Assembly: GCA_964531325.1 (NCBI GenBank) | Contig: CAZHCW010000001.1 | Location: 248,001-312,000, forward strand | Length of the DNA: 64,000 nt | Origin: UTCHB3 sp964531325 | GTDB taxonomy: Bacteria; Bacteroidota; Ignavibacteria; Ignavibacteriales; Ignavibacteriaceae | Direction of reading: 5' to 3' | In this document: piece after piece, positions 35,775 to 44,948 of the stretch | How the letters are laid out: every line of letters begins with the position of its first letter | Position numbering within the stretch: position 1 is the stretch's first letter | Made by a program: the position numbers and the translations under genes | The notes under the pieces: generated by a model | The model's database searches: none | The model's input: only the letters and a program-made list of their open reading frames with translations | Told to the model about the DNA's origin: nothing

Positions 35775-37187
35775 TTATTTCATTAACATCATTTTTTTGG
35801 TGATTCTTCCACTCATCGTTTCCAATGTGTAGAAATAAACACCACTGGTGAGTCCTGAACCGTTAAAAGCGATGGAATGACTTCCCGCTGATTTGTAACC
35901 ATCATAAATTCCTGCAACCTGCTGACCCATCATGTCGGTAACAAAAAGTTTTACATTCCCGGCTTCAGGTAGTGAGAATTTAATCAAAGATGAAGGGTTG
36001 AATGGGTTTGGATAATTCTGATCAAGTGAAAAATTGAAAGGATTGGTTGCAACCTCATCCTCAACTCCTGTTGGATCAAAATAGTCGAATCTGTAAACTG
36101 AACGGCTACCACCATCAGCAACAAATGCTCTTTTTGTATCTTTGGTTAAAACAACATCACTTGGCCCTGTCATTGGAGCACCATCAGGATTTGGATTTGA
36201 GCCACTAAATTGGCCCGGAAGTTCGTAAAGAGGATCAGCAAAGTTTACAATTACATTATAGCCCTTTACCCATCTTCTTGTTGAATCAGTTCCGGCAACC
36301 CAAAGTACACCGTTTGCATCTACATCAATTCCGTAAGGAATCGCACTGGAAAAATCGAGATCTCTTGCAAGATCGGTGATTTTTGTTCCTGAATATGCAG
36401 ATGGATTGGTTTGACTTCCACCTGACCACATTGCGATTCCACCTGTGATTTCAGTGGAGGATTTCGAATTTCTGGATGTGTACCATGGTGTTTCAGGATT
36501 GTTGTAATCACCGGTGTGCAATACCGCAACATCTCTTACAACATCAAGGCCGTTAAAATGTGGACCACCTGGTACCGGTGGAAATGTTGCCATCGAGATC
36601 CATGATCCTCTTGCAGGTGTTGTCAGTGCATAAGAGAAATTATAAAATCTTATGGTAGTATTAAATGATACTCCTGTGAATACAATTGAATCTTTTGTAA
36701 TTGCTGCGCCATGAATGTAAGTACCATAGCCGGCACCATTGATGTTAAATCCAAATTTCTGAACAAGATTTGTATCACGGTTTGGATAAACATACTGAGC
36801 TGCTACGGTGTTTGGAGCTGTTCTCTGATAAGGGATGCTTGCATTTATGTAAACATCTCCATTAAGTGCAGCTATTCCTCTTATTGCGCCTATGTTTCCG
36901 GTAAGTGTGTCGGAATCACCATTATTATCAAAATCAATCATTTTTTTGAATATTGTGTCTCCGGGAAGAAGATAATAAATGGCGTTGTGGGCTTTGGTAG
37001 TTGTTGCTTTTGAAGAAGCAACATATACAACTCCGGCAGAGTCGATGGTCATAAGGAAAGGGCGTACAAATGCAGTGTCTTCAACCGGAAAGTGCATCTT
37101 TCCTGTGTAATTCCATGTTTCGTTTTGGGCCATTCCTGTAAAAACAAGGACAACCATAAAAAGTAAAAGTGTTTTAATGTTTCTCAT
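35775..37187 (-). CDS. T9SS-secreted beta-propeller-like protein
   Basis: 470 residues. The signal peptide (TLLLFMVVLVFTGMAQ) is followed by a propeller-like region of NHL/SGL character (LMTIDSAGVVYVASS, IDVDANGVLWVAGTD, VVLTKDTKRAFVADGGSRSV). A sorting domain with NYPNPFNPSSLIKFSL lies at about 390-470. Binding or lactonase-like function cannot be decided; I see no clear catalytic residues. It is exported through T9SS by inference. It lies 18 bases downstream of fabF on the same strand. Confidence 0.85.
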   Translation of the reverse strand: MRNIKTLLLFMVVLVFTGMAQNETWNYTGKMHFPVEDTAFVRPFLMTIDSAGVVYVASSKATTTKAHNAIYYLLPGDTIFKKMIDFDNNGDSDTLTGNIGAIRGIAALNGDVYINASIPYQRTAPNTVAAQYVYPNRDTNLVQKFGFNINGAGYGTYIHGAAITKDSIVFTGVSFNTTIRFYNFSYALTTPARGSWISMATFPPVPGGPHFNGLDVVRDVAVLHTGDYNNPETPWYTSRNSKSSTEITGGIAMWSGGSQTNPSAYSGTKITDLARDLDFSSAIPYGIDVDANGVLWVAGTDSTRRWVKGYNVIVNFADPLYELPGQFSGSNPNPDGAPMTGPSDVVLTKDTKRAFVADGGSRSVYRFDYFDPTGVEDEVATNPFNFSLDQNYPNPFNPSSLIKFSLPEAGNVKLFVTDMMGQQVAGIYDGYKSAGSHSIAFNGSGLTSGVYFYTLETMSGRITKKMMLMK

Positions 37188-37204
37188 AATTTTATACCTG
37201 TATG

Positions 37205-38464
37205 TTATGGGTTTTCTTCATATTTCTTAAATATAACTGATGTGTTGTGACCTCCAAAACCAAATGCATTACTCATTGCATAAACCACTTCCTTTTTCTG
37301 TGGTGTATTAAATGTGTAATTTAGATCGCAATCGGGATCAGGAAATTCAAAATTAATTGTTGGCGGTATTATGCCGTGCAAAATTGATTTAATGGTGGCA
37401 ATCGCTTCTACAGCTCCCGCCGCACCAAGCAAATGCCCCGTCATACTTTTGGTTGATGAGACATTCATTTTGTATGCCTGATCGCCAAAAACAGCTTTTA
37501 TTGATTGAGTCTCAGCTATATCTCCCAGACCCGTGGAAGTTCCATGCATATTTATATAATCGACCATTGAAGGATCGATCTTGCCATATTTTAGTGCACG
37601 AAGCATTGCAAGTCTTGCTCCATGTCCTGAAGGATCAGGGGCTGTTATATGGTAGGCATCGCCGGTAAGACCATAACCTACAATTTCAGCATAGATCTTT
37701 GCACCACGCTTTTTAGCATGTTCAAGCTCTTCAAGAACCAGTGCACCGGCTCCCTCTCCCATTACAAATCCGTCTCTTGTGCTGTCGAAAGGGCGACTTG
37801 CAGTTTCAGGCGAATCATTTCTCTTTGACAATGCCTGAGCAGAATTAAAACCCGCTACACCAAGTTCACATATTGGTCCTTCCGTTCCACCGCATATCAT
37901 CATCTCTGCCTGACCCTCTTTTATCAACATAAACGAATCGATAAAGTTGTGGTTCGAAGTGGCACATGCAGATACTGCACAGTAGTTTGGTCCTCTAAAT
38001 CCATATTCAATTGAAACCTGACCAGAAGCAATGTCAGGAATAAGCATCGGAATAAAAAACGGCGAAACGCGGTTGGGGCCCTGCTCTGCATTTATTCTTG
38101 CCTGCTCCTGAAAAACATTCATTCCGCCAATTCCGGAACCTATCATCACACCGGTATCATCCTTGTCCTCAACTGACATTTGCTCCGGATCAATTCCGGC
38201 ATCTTCAAGAACCAGTTTAGCCACAGCCATTGCATATTGACAAAACAAATCCATCCGGCGGGCAGCTTTTTTTTCAATATAATTTAACGGATCAAAACCT
38301 TTTAGTTCACAAGCAAACTTTGTTGTCACCCGGGAAGTGTCAAATTTAGTAATTAATGCAGCTCCACTTTTTCCTTCCATCATCCCCTGCCAAAATTCAT
38401 CTACTCCAAGGCCTATCGGGGTTAGTGCTGCCATTCCGGTTACTACTATTCTTCTCTGTTGCAT
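37205..38464 (-). CDS. fabF: 3-oxoacyl-[acyl-carrier-protein] synthase II
   Basis: 419 residues. The Cys-His-His active site is seen in CAVSACATSNHN (Cys about 165), INMHGTSTGLGD (His about 305) and SMTGHLLGAAG (His about 341), with the NAFGFGGHN glycine-rich end. It elongates acyl-ACP with malonyl-ACP in fatty acid synthesis. The usual acpP neighbour is absent here, so this copy lies away from the main fab cluster or is the sole copy elsewhere regulated. Confidence 0.96.
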   Translation of the reverse strand: MQQRRIVVTGMAALTPIGLGVDEFWQGMMEGKSGAALITKFDTSRVTTKFACELKGFDPLNYIEKKAARRMDLFCQYAMAVAKLVLEDAGIDPEQMSVEDKDDTGVMIGSGIGGMNVFQEQARINAEQGPNRVSPFFIPMLIPDIASGQVSIEYGFRGPNYCAVSACATSNHNFIDSFMLIKEGQAEMMICGGTEGPICELGVAGFNSAQALSKRNDSPETASRPFDSTRDGFVMGEGAGALVLEELEHAKKRGAKIYAEIVGYGLTGDAYHITAPDPSGHGARLAMLRALKYGKIDPSMVDYINMHGTSTGLGDIAETQSIKAVFGDQAYKMNVSSTKSMTGHLLGAAGAVEAIATIKSILHGIIPPTINFEFPDPDCDLNYTFNTPQKKEVVYAMSNAFGFGGHNTSVIFKKYEENP

Positions 38465-38705
38465 CTTCTCTCTTAGATTGTTTCTTGATTATGCCGAACC
38501 ACATCAACATGATTGACGGGAGAACAAATATAAACAGCCCGGTTTCATTTTTATTGAAACTTAAAGTCTAAACTTGTTATAAGCAAATATTAAATATTGT
38601 AAAACCTTAACCTGTAAATTTAAATCTTTTTTCCTTTCTAATCAAACTCTGAATCACAATCTTGCATTTTTAAGTCGATTAGAGAATCTCTCATAATAGT
38701 TACCC

Positions 38706-39161
38706 CTAAAAATCCCATAAACTGAATAAAAATTCACTATCCAGATTCAGATTTACCGACTTTAACGAGAGAATTATTTCACCCCTGTGATGCGCTTCAT
38801 GCGACACCAAATAGAACAAAAATGAATTGAGCCCTTTTGGGTATCCTTTAACTTTCATATCAGTTCTTACACTTGTTTCAACAAGCCCGCCAATACGGTC
38901 AGATGATATTTTTAATGCTTCTAAAATCTTTGTCTTGTAAGTATAATCATCTTTCCCCAACCGAATTAAACCAATCGAATGCACCCCCCCGATTGCATTA
39001 AGCCATTGCACTCTTACATTGTTGATATGGGCAAATTTTGCACCAATATTCCTGCCTCCCGTTGAGGCTTTTACACTAAGGTGATGTTCAGGTATCTTTT
39101 CAAGCAGTTTTAATGTGACTCCGTTTGTAAGTTCCCATGACTCACGCAAACTCAGTACCAT
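38706..39161 (-). CDS. DinB-family (DUF664-type) four-helix protein
   Basis: 151 residues. It has a DinB-like helical bundle with likely metal-binding histidines in KFAHINNVRVQWLN and LVSHEAHHRGEI. The family includes thiol-dependent S-transferases and many proteins of unknown role. It stands alone between fabF and the divergent SDR gene. Confidence 0.82.
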   Translation of the reverse strand: MVLSLRESWELTNGVTLKLLEKIPEHHLSVKASTGGRNIGAKFAHINNVRVQWLNAIGGVHSIGLIRLGKDDYTYKTKILEALKISSDRIGGLVETSVRTDMKVKGYPKGLNSFLFYLVSHEAHHRGEIILSLKSVNLNLDSEFLFSLWDF

Positions 39162-39231
39162 AGTTTAACTCTTATTTTATTGGTAAATTGCATTCTTAAT
39201 TTTAATTTGGTTACAAAATACGGTAAAAATC

Positions 39232-39999
39232 ATGAACATCAAAGGAAAAATTGTTTTTATCACAGGTGCTTCTTCAGGCATAGGACTGGAATCTGCAAAA
39301 GCCTTTGCAAGAGAAGGCTGCAAGTTGATTCTAACCGCCAGAAGGATCGATAAAATCAAATTTCTTGCTGCAGAATTATTAAAAGAATTTGGAACTGAAT
39401 CACTTACTCTTCCCCTCGATGTTAGAAAAAAAGAAGATGTTTTCACTCTATTTGATAAACTGCCCGACCATTGGAAAAAAATTGATATCCTGCTTAATAA
39501 TGCCGGTGTTGGTAAAGGACTTTCGCCAATACATGAGAGTGACCCCGATGGTTGGGATGAGATGATTGATACAAATGTTAAAGGTCTTCTTTTTGTCACA
39601 AAATCGGTTGCCAATTTGATGATAAAAAATGGCAACGGCCATATTATTAATGTTGGCTCCGTTGCCGGCAGAGAGGTTTATCCAAATGGAAATGTCTATT
39701 GTGCCACTAAATTTGCGGTGAATGCCCTCACAAAGGCGATGAGAGTTGAACTCTATGATAAAAATATCAGAGTTACCACTGTGGATCCCGGTATGGTAGA
39801 AACTGAATTCAGCCTCATCAGGTTTGATGGAGATGAAGAACGGGCAAAAAATGTTTACAAAGGGATGACTCCCCTTTCCCCCGCAGATATTGCCGATACC
39901 ATTGTATTTTGTGCAACCCGACCGGCTCATGTCAATATCTCTGAAGTGGTTATTTATCCTTCAGATCAGGCAAACACAACAACAGTAAAAAGATCATAA
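39232..39999 (+). CDS. Short-chain dehydrogenase/reductase (YdfG-like)
   Basis: 255 residues. The Rossmann site is FITGASSGIGLESAKA (about 9-24), with NNAGV at about 88, the catalytic Ser in NVGSVAG and YCATKFAVN (Tyr-x3-Lys, about 159-163), and DPGMVETEF near the end. Overall it is closest in pattern to NADP-dependent serine/3-hydroxy acid dehydrogenases. It is joined to recD2 with no gap (TAA followed at once by ATG). Confidence 0.92.
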   Translation: MNIKGKIVFITGASSGIGLESAKAFAREGCKLILTARRIDKIKFLAAELLKEFGTESLTLPLDVRKKEDVFTLFDKLPDHWKKIDILLNNAGVGKGLSPIHESDPDGWDEMIDTNVKGLLFVTKSVANLMIKNGNGHIINVGSVAGREVYPNGNVYCATKFAVNALTKAMRVELYDKNIRVTTVDPGMVETEFSLIRFDGDEERAKNVYKGMTPLSPADIADTIVFCATRPAHVNISEVVIYPSDQANTTTVKRS

Positions 40000-42135
40000 A
40001 TGCCCGAAAAACTGAAAGGTGAAATCGAAAGGATTACTTTCTATAGCGAAGACAGCGGTTTTGGCGTAGTAAGACTCCGTTCAGGAAGGATTGTCACAGG
40101 CACCCTCCCCAAACTTTCAGAAGGCGACAGAATTGAAGCCGAGGGAGAGTGGATGACCCACCCCAAGTATGGCTCTCAGTTTAAAGTATCTAAAATTATC
40201 ATATTAAAACCCGAGGGGAAAATTGCAATTCTGAAATACCTCTCCTCGGGTGTTCTCAAAGGTCTCCCCAAAAATTCCGCTAAATTCCTTGTTGATTATT
40301 ACGGTGAAAAAGCACTCGAGATTCTCGACAAGGACCCCCAAAAACTTCTGAATGTTCCGGGTGTATCACAAAAAAAACTGCAAAAAATACTGCAAAGTTG
40401 GAACGAACAAAAAAATCTGCACAAACTTGTAATTTTTCTGCAGAACTATGACATCCCCCTCACCCATTCACAAAAGATACTGCAAAGATATGGCGATCAG
40501 GCTGAAACTGTAATCCTGTCGAATCCTTATCAAATGATTTTTGATATTCGAGGTGTGGGATTCAAAACAGCGGATGTTATTGCATCTAAAGTGGGTTTAA
40601 GTCCCGACTTTCCACCAAGGATAAAAAGTGGAGTGCTTTATGTTCTCGAAAATTCTGCCAACAGCGATGGACATGTATTTCTTCCCTATGATGAACTGTT
40701 AACTCTCTGCCTTAAAAATTTGAATGTTGATCTCAACCAGTATGCCGTTCAGTTTCAGGAATTGATCACCGAACGAAGAATTGTGGTGATAAATAACAAT
40801 GTTTATCTTCGGGAAATTTACGATTCAGAAAGAATAATCGAATCCAAAATTGTTGAACTCTCCCGTGAAAAACATGATGATTCAACCGATTTTTTCAAAA
40901 ATTTTGCACATACCCTCACACATTTCTCCGAGGAACAACTCGACGCCGTAAGGTTAAGTACCGAAAATGGTTTTCTTGTACTCACAGGTGGTCCCGGCAC
41001 GGGAAAAACAACTACTCTAAAAGGAATAATCGATCTTTATAAAAAATGTAAATTGAAGATCGCCCTCGCCGCTCCCACAGGAAGAGCTGCCAAAAGAATG
41101 GCTGAGGTTATTGGTCTTGAAGCAAAAACAATCCACCGTCTGCTTGAGTATGATTCCACAACCGGAAAATTTGTTCATAACAGAACCAACCCGATAAAGG
41201 CTCATCTCCTTGTAATTGATGAAGTTTCCATGATCAACACTTTTTTGATGGCGTCACTTCTTTATGCTGTTAACAGGGAAACCACGGTAATATTTGTGGG
41301 TGATAAAGATCAGCTACCTGCAATTGGACCCGGAAACATTCTGCACGATATCCTTGAGTTCAACAAGGTACCAATAATAAGATTAAACAAAATTTTCAGA
41401 CAGGCAGAAAAAAGTCGGATTATCACAAATTCCCACAAGATAAACCGTGGAATTATGCCCGATCTGTCGAATGATAAAGATGGTGATTTTTTCTTCATGG
41501 AGGAAGAAAACAGCGCTTTAATTCCGGAGACGATTCTTGAACTGCTGCGTGACCGGCTTCCCGGCAAATACAATTTTAATCCCTTCACCGATATTCAGGT
41601 ACTGGCTCCGATGTATAAAGGTGATGCCGGTGTGGATGCAATCAATAAATGCCTGCAAGAGGGACTGAACAAAAATCCGGCTCTTTTTACCAAGGGTGAT
41701 GTTGTTTTCAAAAAAAATGACAAGTTTATGCAGCTTGTTAATGATTATGAAAGAGATATTTACAATGGGGATATCGGTTTTTTGAAGGCAGTGGATGATG
41801 AAGAGGAAGAACTTGTTTTTAATTTTGGTGACCGAGAGGTAAATTTTAATAATTCATCTCTCGACGACCTTACCCTCGCTTATGCATGTACTATCCATAA
41901 AAGCCAGGGTTCTGAATACCCATGTGTAATTGTGGTACTCACCTCAGAACAATATTTTATGTTAAAACGAAATCTCGTTTACACAGCAATCACCCGTGCA
42001 GCAAACCTTTTAATCATTATCGGCAGCAAAAATGCTGTTAATCGTGCTGTTACAAACAACTCCGAACAAAAAAGATATACTTCCCTCTTTAAACTAAAAG
42101 AATCCGAAAAAGATACCTATATAAATTTTCTTTAA
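40000..42135 (+). CDS. recD2: RecD2-type ATP-dependent 5'-3' DNA helicase
   Basis: 711 residues, the length of RecD2 without RecBC. An N-terminal OB/HhH region (about 1-190) with LLNVPGVSQKKLQKIL and FDIRGVGFKTADVIASKVGL is characteristic. The helicase core has Walker A LTGGPGTGKTTT (about 330), GRAAKRMAE, Walker B VIDEVSM, VGDKDQLPAIGPG, and motif VI TIHKSQGSEYP and YTAITRA. It unwinds DNA 5'-3' in repair. It follows the SDR gene directly. Confidence 0.94.
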   Translation: MPEKLKGEIERITFYSEDSGFGVVRLRSGRIVTGTLPKLSEGDRIEAEGEWMTHPKYGSQFKVSKIIILKPEGKIAILKYLSSGVLKGLPKNSAKFLVDYYGEKALEILDKDPQKLLNVPGVSQKKLQKILQSWNEQKNLHKLVIFLQNYDIPLTHSQKILQRYGDQAETVILSNPYQMIFDIRGVGFKTADVIASKVGLSPDFPPRIKSGVLYVLENSANSDGHVFLPYDELLTLCLKNLNVDLNQYAVQFQELITERRIVVINNNVYLREIYDSERIIESKIVELSREKHDDSTDFFKNFAHTLTHFSEEQLDAVRLSTENGFLVLTGGPGTGKTTTLKGIIDLYKKCKLKIALAAPTGRAAKRMAEVIGLEAKTIHRLLEYDSTTGKFVHNRTNPIKAHLLVIDEVSMINTFLMASLLYAVNRETTVIFVGDKDQLPAIGPGNILHDILEFNKVPIIRLNKIFRQAEKSRIITNSHKINRGIMPDLSNDKDGDFFFMEEENSALIPETILELLRDRLPGKYNFNPFTDIQVLAPMYKGDAGVDAINKCLQEGLNKNPALFTKGDVVFKKNDKFMQLVNDYERDIYNGDIGFLKAVDDEEEELVFNFGDREVNFNNSSLDDLTLAYACTIHKSQGSEYPCVIVVLTSEQYFMLKRNLVYTAITRAANLLIIIGSKNAVNRAVTNNSEQKRYTSLFKLKESEKDTYINFL

Positions 42136-42190
42136 ATACTCAGCGTTTCTCCTCCAAAAGTTACCCGAATTCTACGCTACTTCAAAACTG

Positions 42191-42237
42191 GCTACTCTGT
42201 GACTTCGTGACTCCGCTACTTGCTACTTCGCTACTTT
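42191..42237. repeat. 8-bp microsatellite array between recD2 and the rRNA methyltransferase gene
   Basis: Units GCTACTCT, GTGACTTC, GTGACTCC and GCTACTT(C) repeat in an 8-base register with one 7-base slip. On the minus strand this reads as GTAGCGAA/GTCACGAA-type octamers. The array covers the stop codon of the minus-strand gene at 42231. Confidence 0.6.
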
Positions 42238-43025
42238 TTTTCTTCTCCACTACCTCTAAAAATAACATACACCGCCTCTGTTGGGAAATGAATAACGCTT
42301 TTTGTATGGGGAATGTCCTCCAACAATTCTTCGAGGAAATTGGAATAGTTTTCCACCATTCCCTTCTCTTTTCCACCGATCGATTTTGAGGGAAAACTCA
42401 CAACAACAACTGGGGCCGCAAGTGCATTTTGTAAAATCTTTTTTGCACTTCCCTTTTCCTGTCTCTCAATACACGATAGTGTCTTAAAAAGGAATACTAC
42501 ATCGTAATCTGAAAATGGAATTTCATCCACCATCAAATCCCGGTTGGCAGAGGAAAAATTTGAGAGTTCATTTTCAGTAAAAAACCTGTTTATTTCTTTA
42601 TTTGCCTCAACATCAATATCGGAACAATGATATAACTCAACTCTCTCCTTAAAATAAAAAGCAGAAAATGGATTTAACCCACACGCCGCATCATAAATTT
42701 TATACTTCTTCCCCTGTTCCCCCAATCCATCAAATATTTTCCCGTAAAACTCCTCATAAAACCCCATCCGCTCCGCCGTCGATACATGACTTTTTAAGAT
42801 ATCGTCAATACCTAATACCTTATACTTAATAACTGTCGATATTTGATAAGCAGCATATATCTGATGAAGTTTTTTCCTTACATTTTTTTCGATTTCTTTT
42901 TCTTTTTTAAAGCGGAGAGTCATAGTGGAAATTATTTTTCTGAGAGTCCCTTCATAAACATTGGAATATTTCCCCGAATCCATTAATCGCCGAAGAATTC
43001 TCTCCTCTAAAACAGGATCACTCAT
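42231..43025 (-). CDS. 16S rRNA (guanine-N7) methyltransferase, ArmA/Rmt/FmrO-like
   Basis: 264 residues from the ATG at 43025, which overlaps the end of the tgt gene. Family landmarks are ERILRRLMDSGKYSNV, RKKLHQIYAAYQ, SHVSTAERMGFYEEFYGKIF, the SAM site DAACGLNPFSAFYF (about 145-158), DVVFLFKTLSCIERQ and VVSFPSKSIGGKEKGMVENY. As I recall them, these match the Arm/Rmt enzymes that methylate G1405 of 16S rRNA and block 4,6-disubstituted aminoglycosides. Target and resistance activity are not proven for this homologue. It is last in a four-gene RNA-modification operon. Confidence 0.8.
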   Translation of the reverse strand: MSDPVLEERILRRLMDSGKYSNVYEGTLRKIISTMTLRFKKEKEIEKNVRKKLHQIYAAYQISTVIKYKVLGIDDILKSHVSTAERMGFYEEFYGKIFDGLGEQGKKYKIYDAACGLNPFSAFYFKERVELYHCSDIDVEANKEINRFFTENELSNFSSANRDLMVDEIPFSDYDVVFLFKTLSCIERQEKGSAKKILQNALAAPVVVVSFPSKSIGGKEKGMVENYSNFLEELLEDIPHTKSVIHFPTEAVYVIFRGSGEEKK

Positions 43026-44109
43026 CAAAATTTCTCAACTTGTCAATAAGCCTGGTATAAAACCTTAAATTGTGAATTGTTGCAAGTCTGTAAGCAAGGG
43101 TATCACCGATTCTAAAAAGATGGTGTAAATAACTTCTGGTGAAGTGTTTACAAGTATGGCAGTCACACCCCTCCTCAATTGGTTTCAGGGCTTTGATGTG
43201 AATATCGTCCTGCAAATAGAGATATTTATAAAAACCTTCTTCAAAGTCTTCAATACATTGGATCCGTTCAAAATCCCTGAATGTATATAACCTTTTGTGG
43301 CGGGCATCCCTGGTGGGAATAACACAATCAAAAATTTCATATCCGGCGATATAAGCTTTTACCAGATTTTCAGGTTTTCCGATTCCAAGTGCGTGTTTTG
43401 GATAATCGGTACCAATCAGCTCTGCAACATATCCCACCATATCAAGCAGTTTTCCATCATCATCGATGGGCCATCCACCAAATCCGTAACCGTCAAAACC
43501 GATCCTTAAAAGCTCCAGCGCACATTTTTTACGGAGATCAGGATTGTTCCCACCTTGAACCACGGCAAAAAGTAGGGGCTTGTTTTCCTCCTTTACTTTT
43601 CTGAGTTTAATCTGAGTCTCAAATTCTTTTTTACACCTTCTTGCCCATTTAATCGTCAGATCAACACTCTCCTCCTGAATATTGTCGGGTGCAGTTGGAT
43701 GAGTACAATAATCGAGACAATAAATTATATCAGCACCGATTTTGAACTGATACTGAATACACTTCTCAGGTGTGAGTACTTTTTTGTCTGAGTCTTGCTC
43801 CAGTTTGTAGGTGAAACCATCCTTGTGAATGGTTCCGGCTTTCGATTCTGTTATAAGTGAATATACCTGAAAGCCCCCCGAATCGGAAATAACAGGATGA
43901 TGAAAATTCATATAATTATGAATTCCACCTGCTCCGTTAACGGTTGTAAGCCCCGGTTTAGTGGAGAGATGAAGTGTATTAACCACTATCGATTCTATCC
44001 CGCACATTTCAAGATCCATCGAGTCAACACTTCTCACTATTCCTCGTGTGCCATCGGGAAGAAACACAGGAAACTTCATCACTCCCGATCGGGTTTTAAG
44101 CTCCTTCAT
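43018..44109 (-). CDS. tRNA-guanine transglycosylase family protein, divergent
   Basis: 363 residues. The TGT barrel is evident: FPVFLPDGTRG, ISDSGGFQVYSL (Asp base), AVVQGGNNPD (Gln), the nucleophile region FDCVIPTRDARHKRLY (Asp) and a zinc site GCDCHTCKHFTRSYLHHL plus a later His. However the usual GGLAVGE loop reads GFGGWPIDD and the PTRNARNG segment is PTRDARHK, so substrate recognition may differ from classical queuosine TGT. Start ATG has AGAGGAA upstream. It overlaps rsmI by 14 bp and the methyltransferase gene by 8 bp. Confidence 0.85.
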   Translation of the reverse strand: MKELKTRSGVMKFPVFLPDGTRGIVRSVDSMDLEMCGIESIVVNTLHLSTKPGLTTVNGAGGIHNYMNFHHPVISDSGGFQVYSLITESKAGTIHKDGFTYKLEQDSDKKVLTPEKCIQYQFKIGADIIYCLDYCTHPTAPDNIQEESVDLTIKWARRCKKEFETQIKLRKVKEENKPLLFAVVQGGNNPDLRKKCALELLRIGFDGYGFGGWPIDDDGKLLDMVGYVAELIGTDYPKHALGIGKPENLVKAYIAGYEIFDCVIPTRDARHKRLYTFRDFERIQCIEDFEEGFYKYLYLQDDIHIKALKPIEEGCDCHTCKHFTRSYLHHLFRIGDTLAYRLATIHNLRFYTRLIDKLRNFDE

Positions 44110-44896
44110 TTTCTTCCTCTTCTCTTTCCATCTGTTTTAATTTGTATTTGGATAGTCTCTCCTCCGATGATTTTTCATCTTCCTGTTCATCTTCATCATC
44201 TTCATCATTAAATTTTGGATTAATACCTGAGATTAAAGCGGTAATCTCACCACGGAGATCGGTTACTTCGAGAGTTGATGTCATTTCAGCAAGAGGAACC
44301 CTTACAATCGTCTCGTGCAGTTTTGTGAGCTCAAAACATACCACTGCCATTCTGTTTCCAAGCACCGCAAAAGCCGATTCCATTGTTTTGATTATCCGGT
44401 GTTTTGATTCAAAAAATATCAGAGTATGAGGTAAATCTTTCTCCTCTTCAAAAAACTTTCTCCTTTTCCCCTCTTTTCTGGGGGGAAATCCCTTAAATGT
44501 ATAACTCGAAAATGGCAGTCCCGAAGCAATTAATGCTGTTTGAACTGCTGAGGCACCGGGACAAACTTCAACCTTATATCCCTCTTCAACTGCTCTTGAT
44601 ACCACCCGGTACCCCGGATCACTCACACCGGGCATTCCCGCATCTGAGACCAGCCCAACATCAGTCCCGGCTTCCAATAGTTCAATTACCTTCTCAGTCG
44701 CCTTTTTTTCATTATGTTCATGATAGGCGAACAAGTGGTGATCCACTTCAATGGAAAGCCTGCCCAATAAAAATCGAGTTGTCCGTGTATCTTCACAAGC
44801 CAGATGTTTTAAGGTTTTCAACAGCCTTAAACTCCTTAAAGTTATATCCTCAAGGTTCCCAATAGGAGTGGCAATCACATAAAGTATCCCACTCAT
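44096..44896 (-). CDS. rsmI: 16S rRNA (cytidine-2'-O)-methyltransferase
   Basis: 266 residues from the ATG at 44896; an upstream TTG also fits. The tetrapyrrole-methylase fold shows LYVIATPIGNLEDITLRSLR, ACEDTRTTRFLL, LVSDAGMPGVSDPGYRVV and PGASAVQTALIASGLP. It methylates C1402 of 16S rRNA, beside the G1405 target of the neighbouring methyltransferase family. The C-terminus has an unusually acidic tail (NDEDDEDEQEDEKSSEE) then a charged helix, longer than usual. Confidence 0.93.
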   Translation of the reverse strand: MSGILYVIATPIGNLEDITLRSLRLLKTLKHLACEDTRTTRFLLGRLSIEVDHHLFAYHEHNEKKATEKVIELLEAGTDVGLVSDAGMPGVSDPGYRVVSRAVEEGYKVEVCPGASAVQTALIASGLPFSSYTFKGFPPRKEGKRRKFFEEEKDLPHTLIFFESKHRIIKTMESAFAVLGNRMAVVCFELTKLHETIVRVPLAEMTSTLEVTDLRGEITALISGINPKFNDEDDEDEQEDEKSSEERLSKYKLKQMEREEEENEGA

Positions 44897-44948
44897 ACAA
44901 CCCACCCAATCCCTAATTTATAATTAATATTTAATAATTTATAATTGT

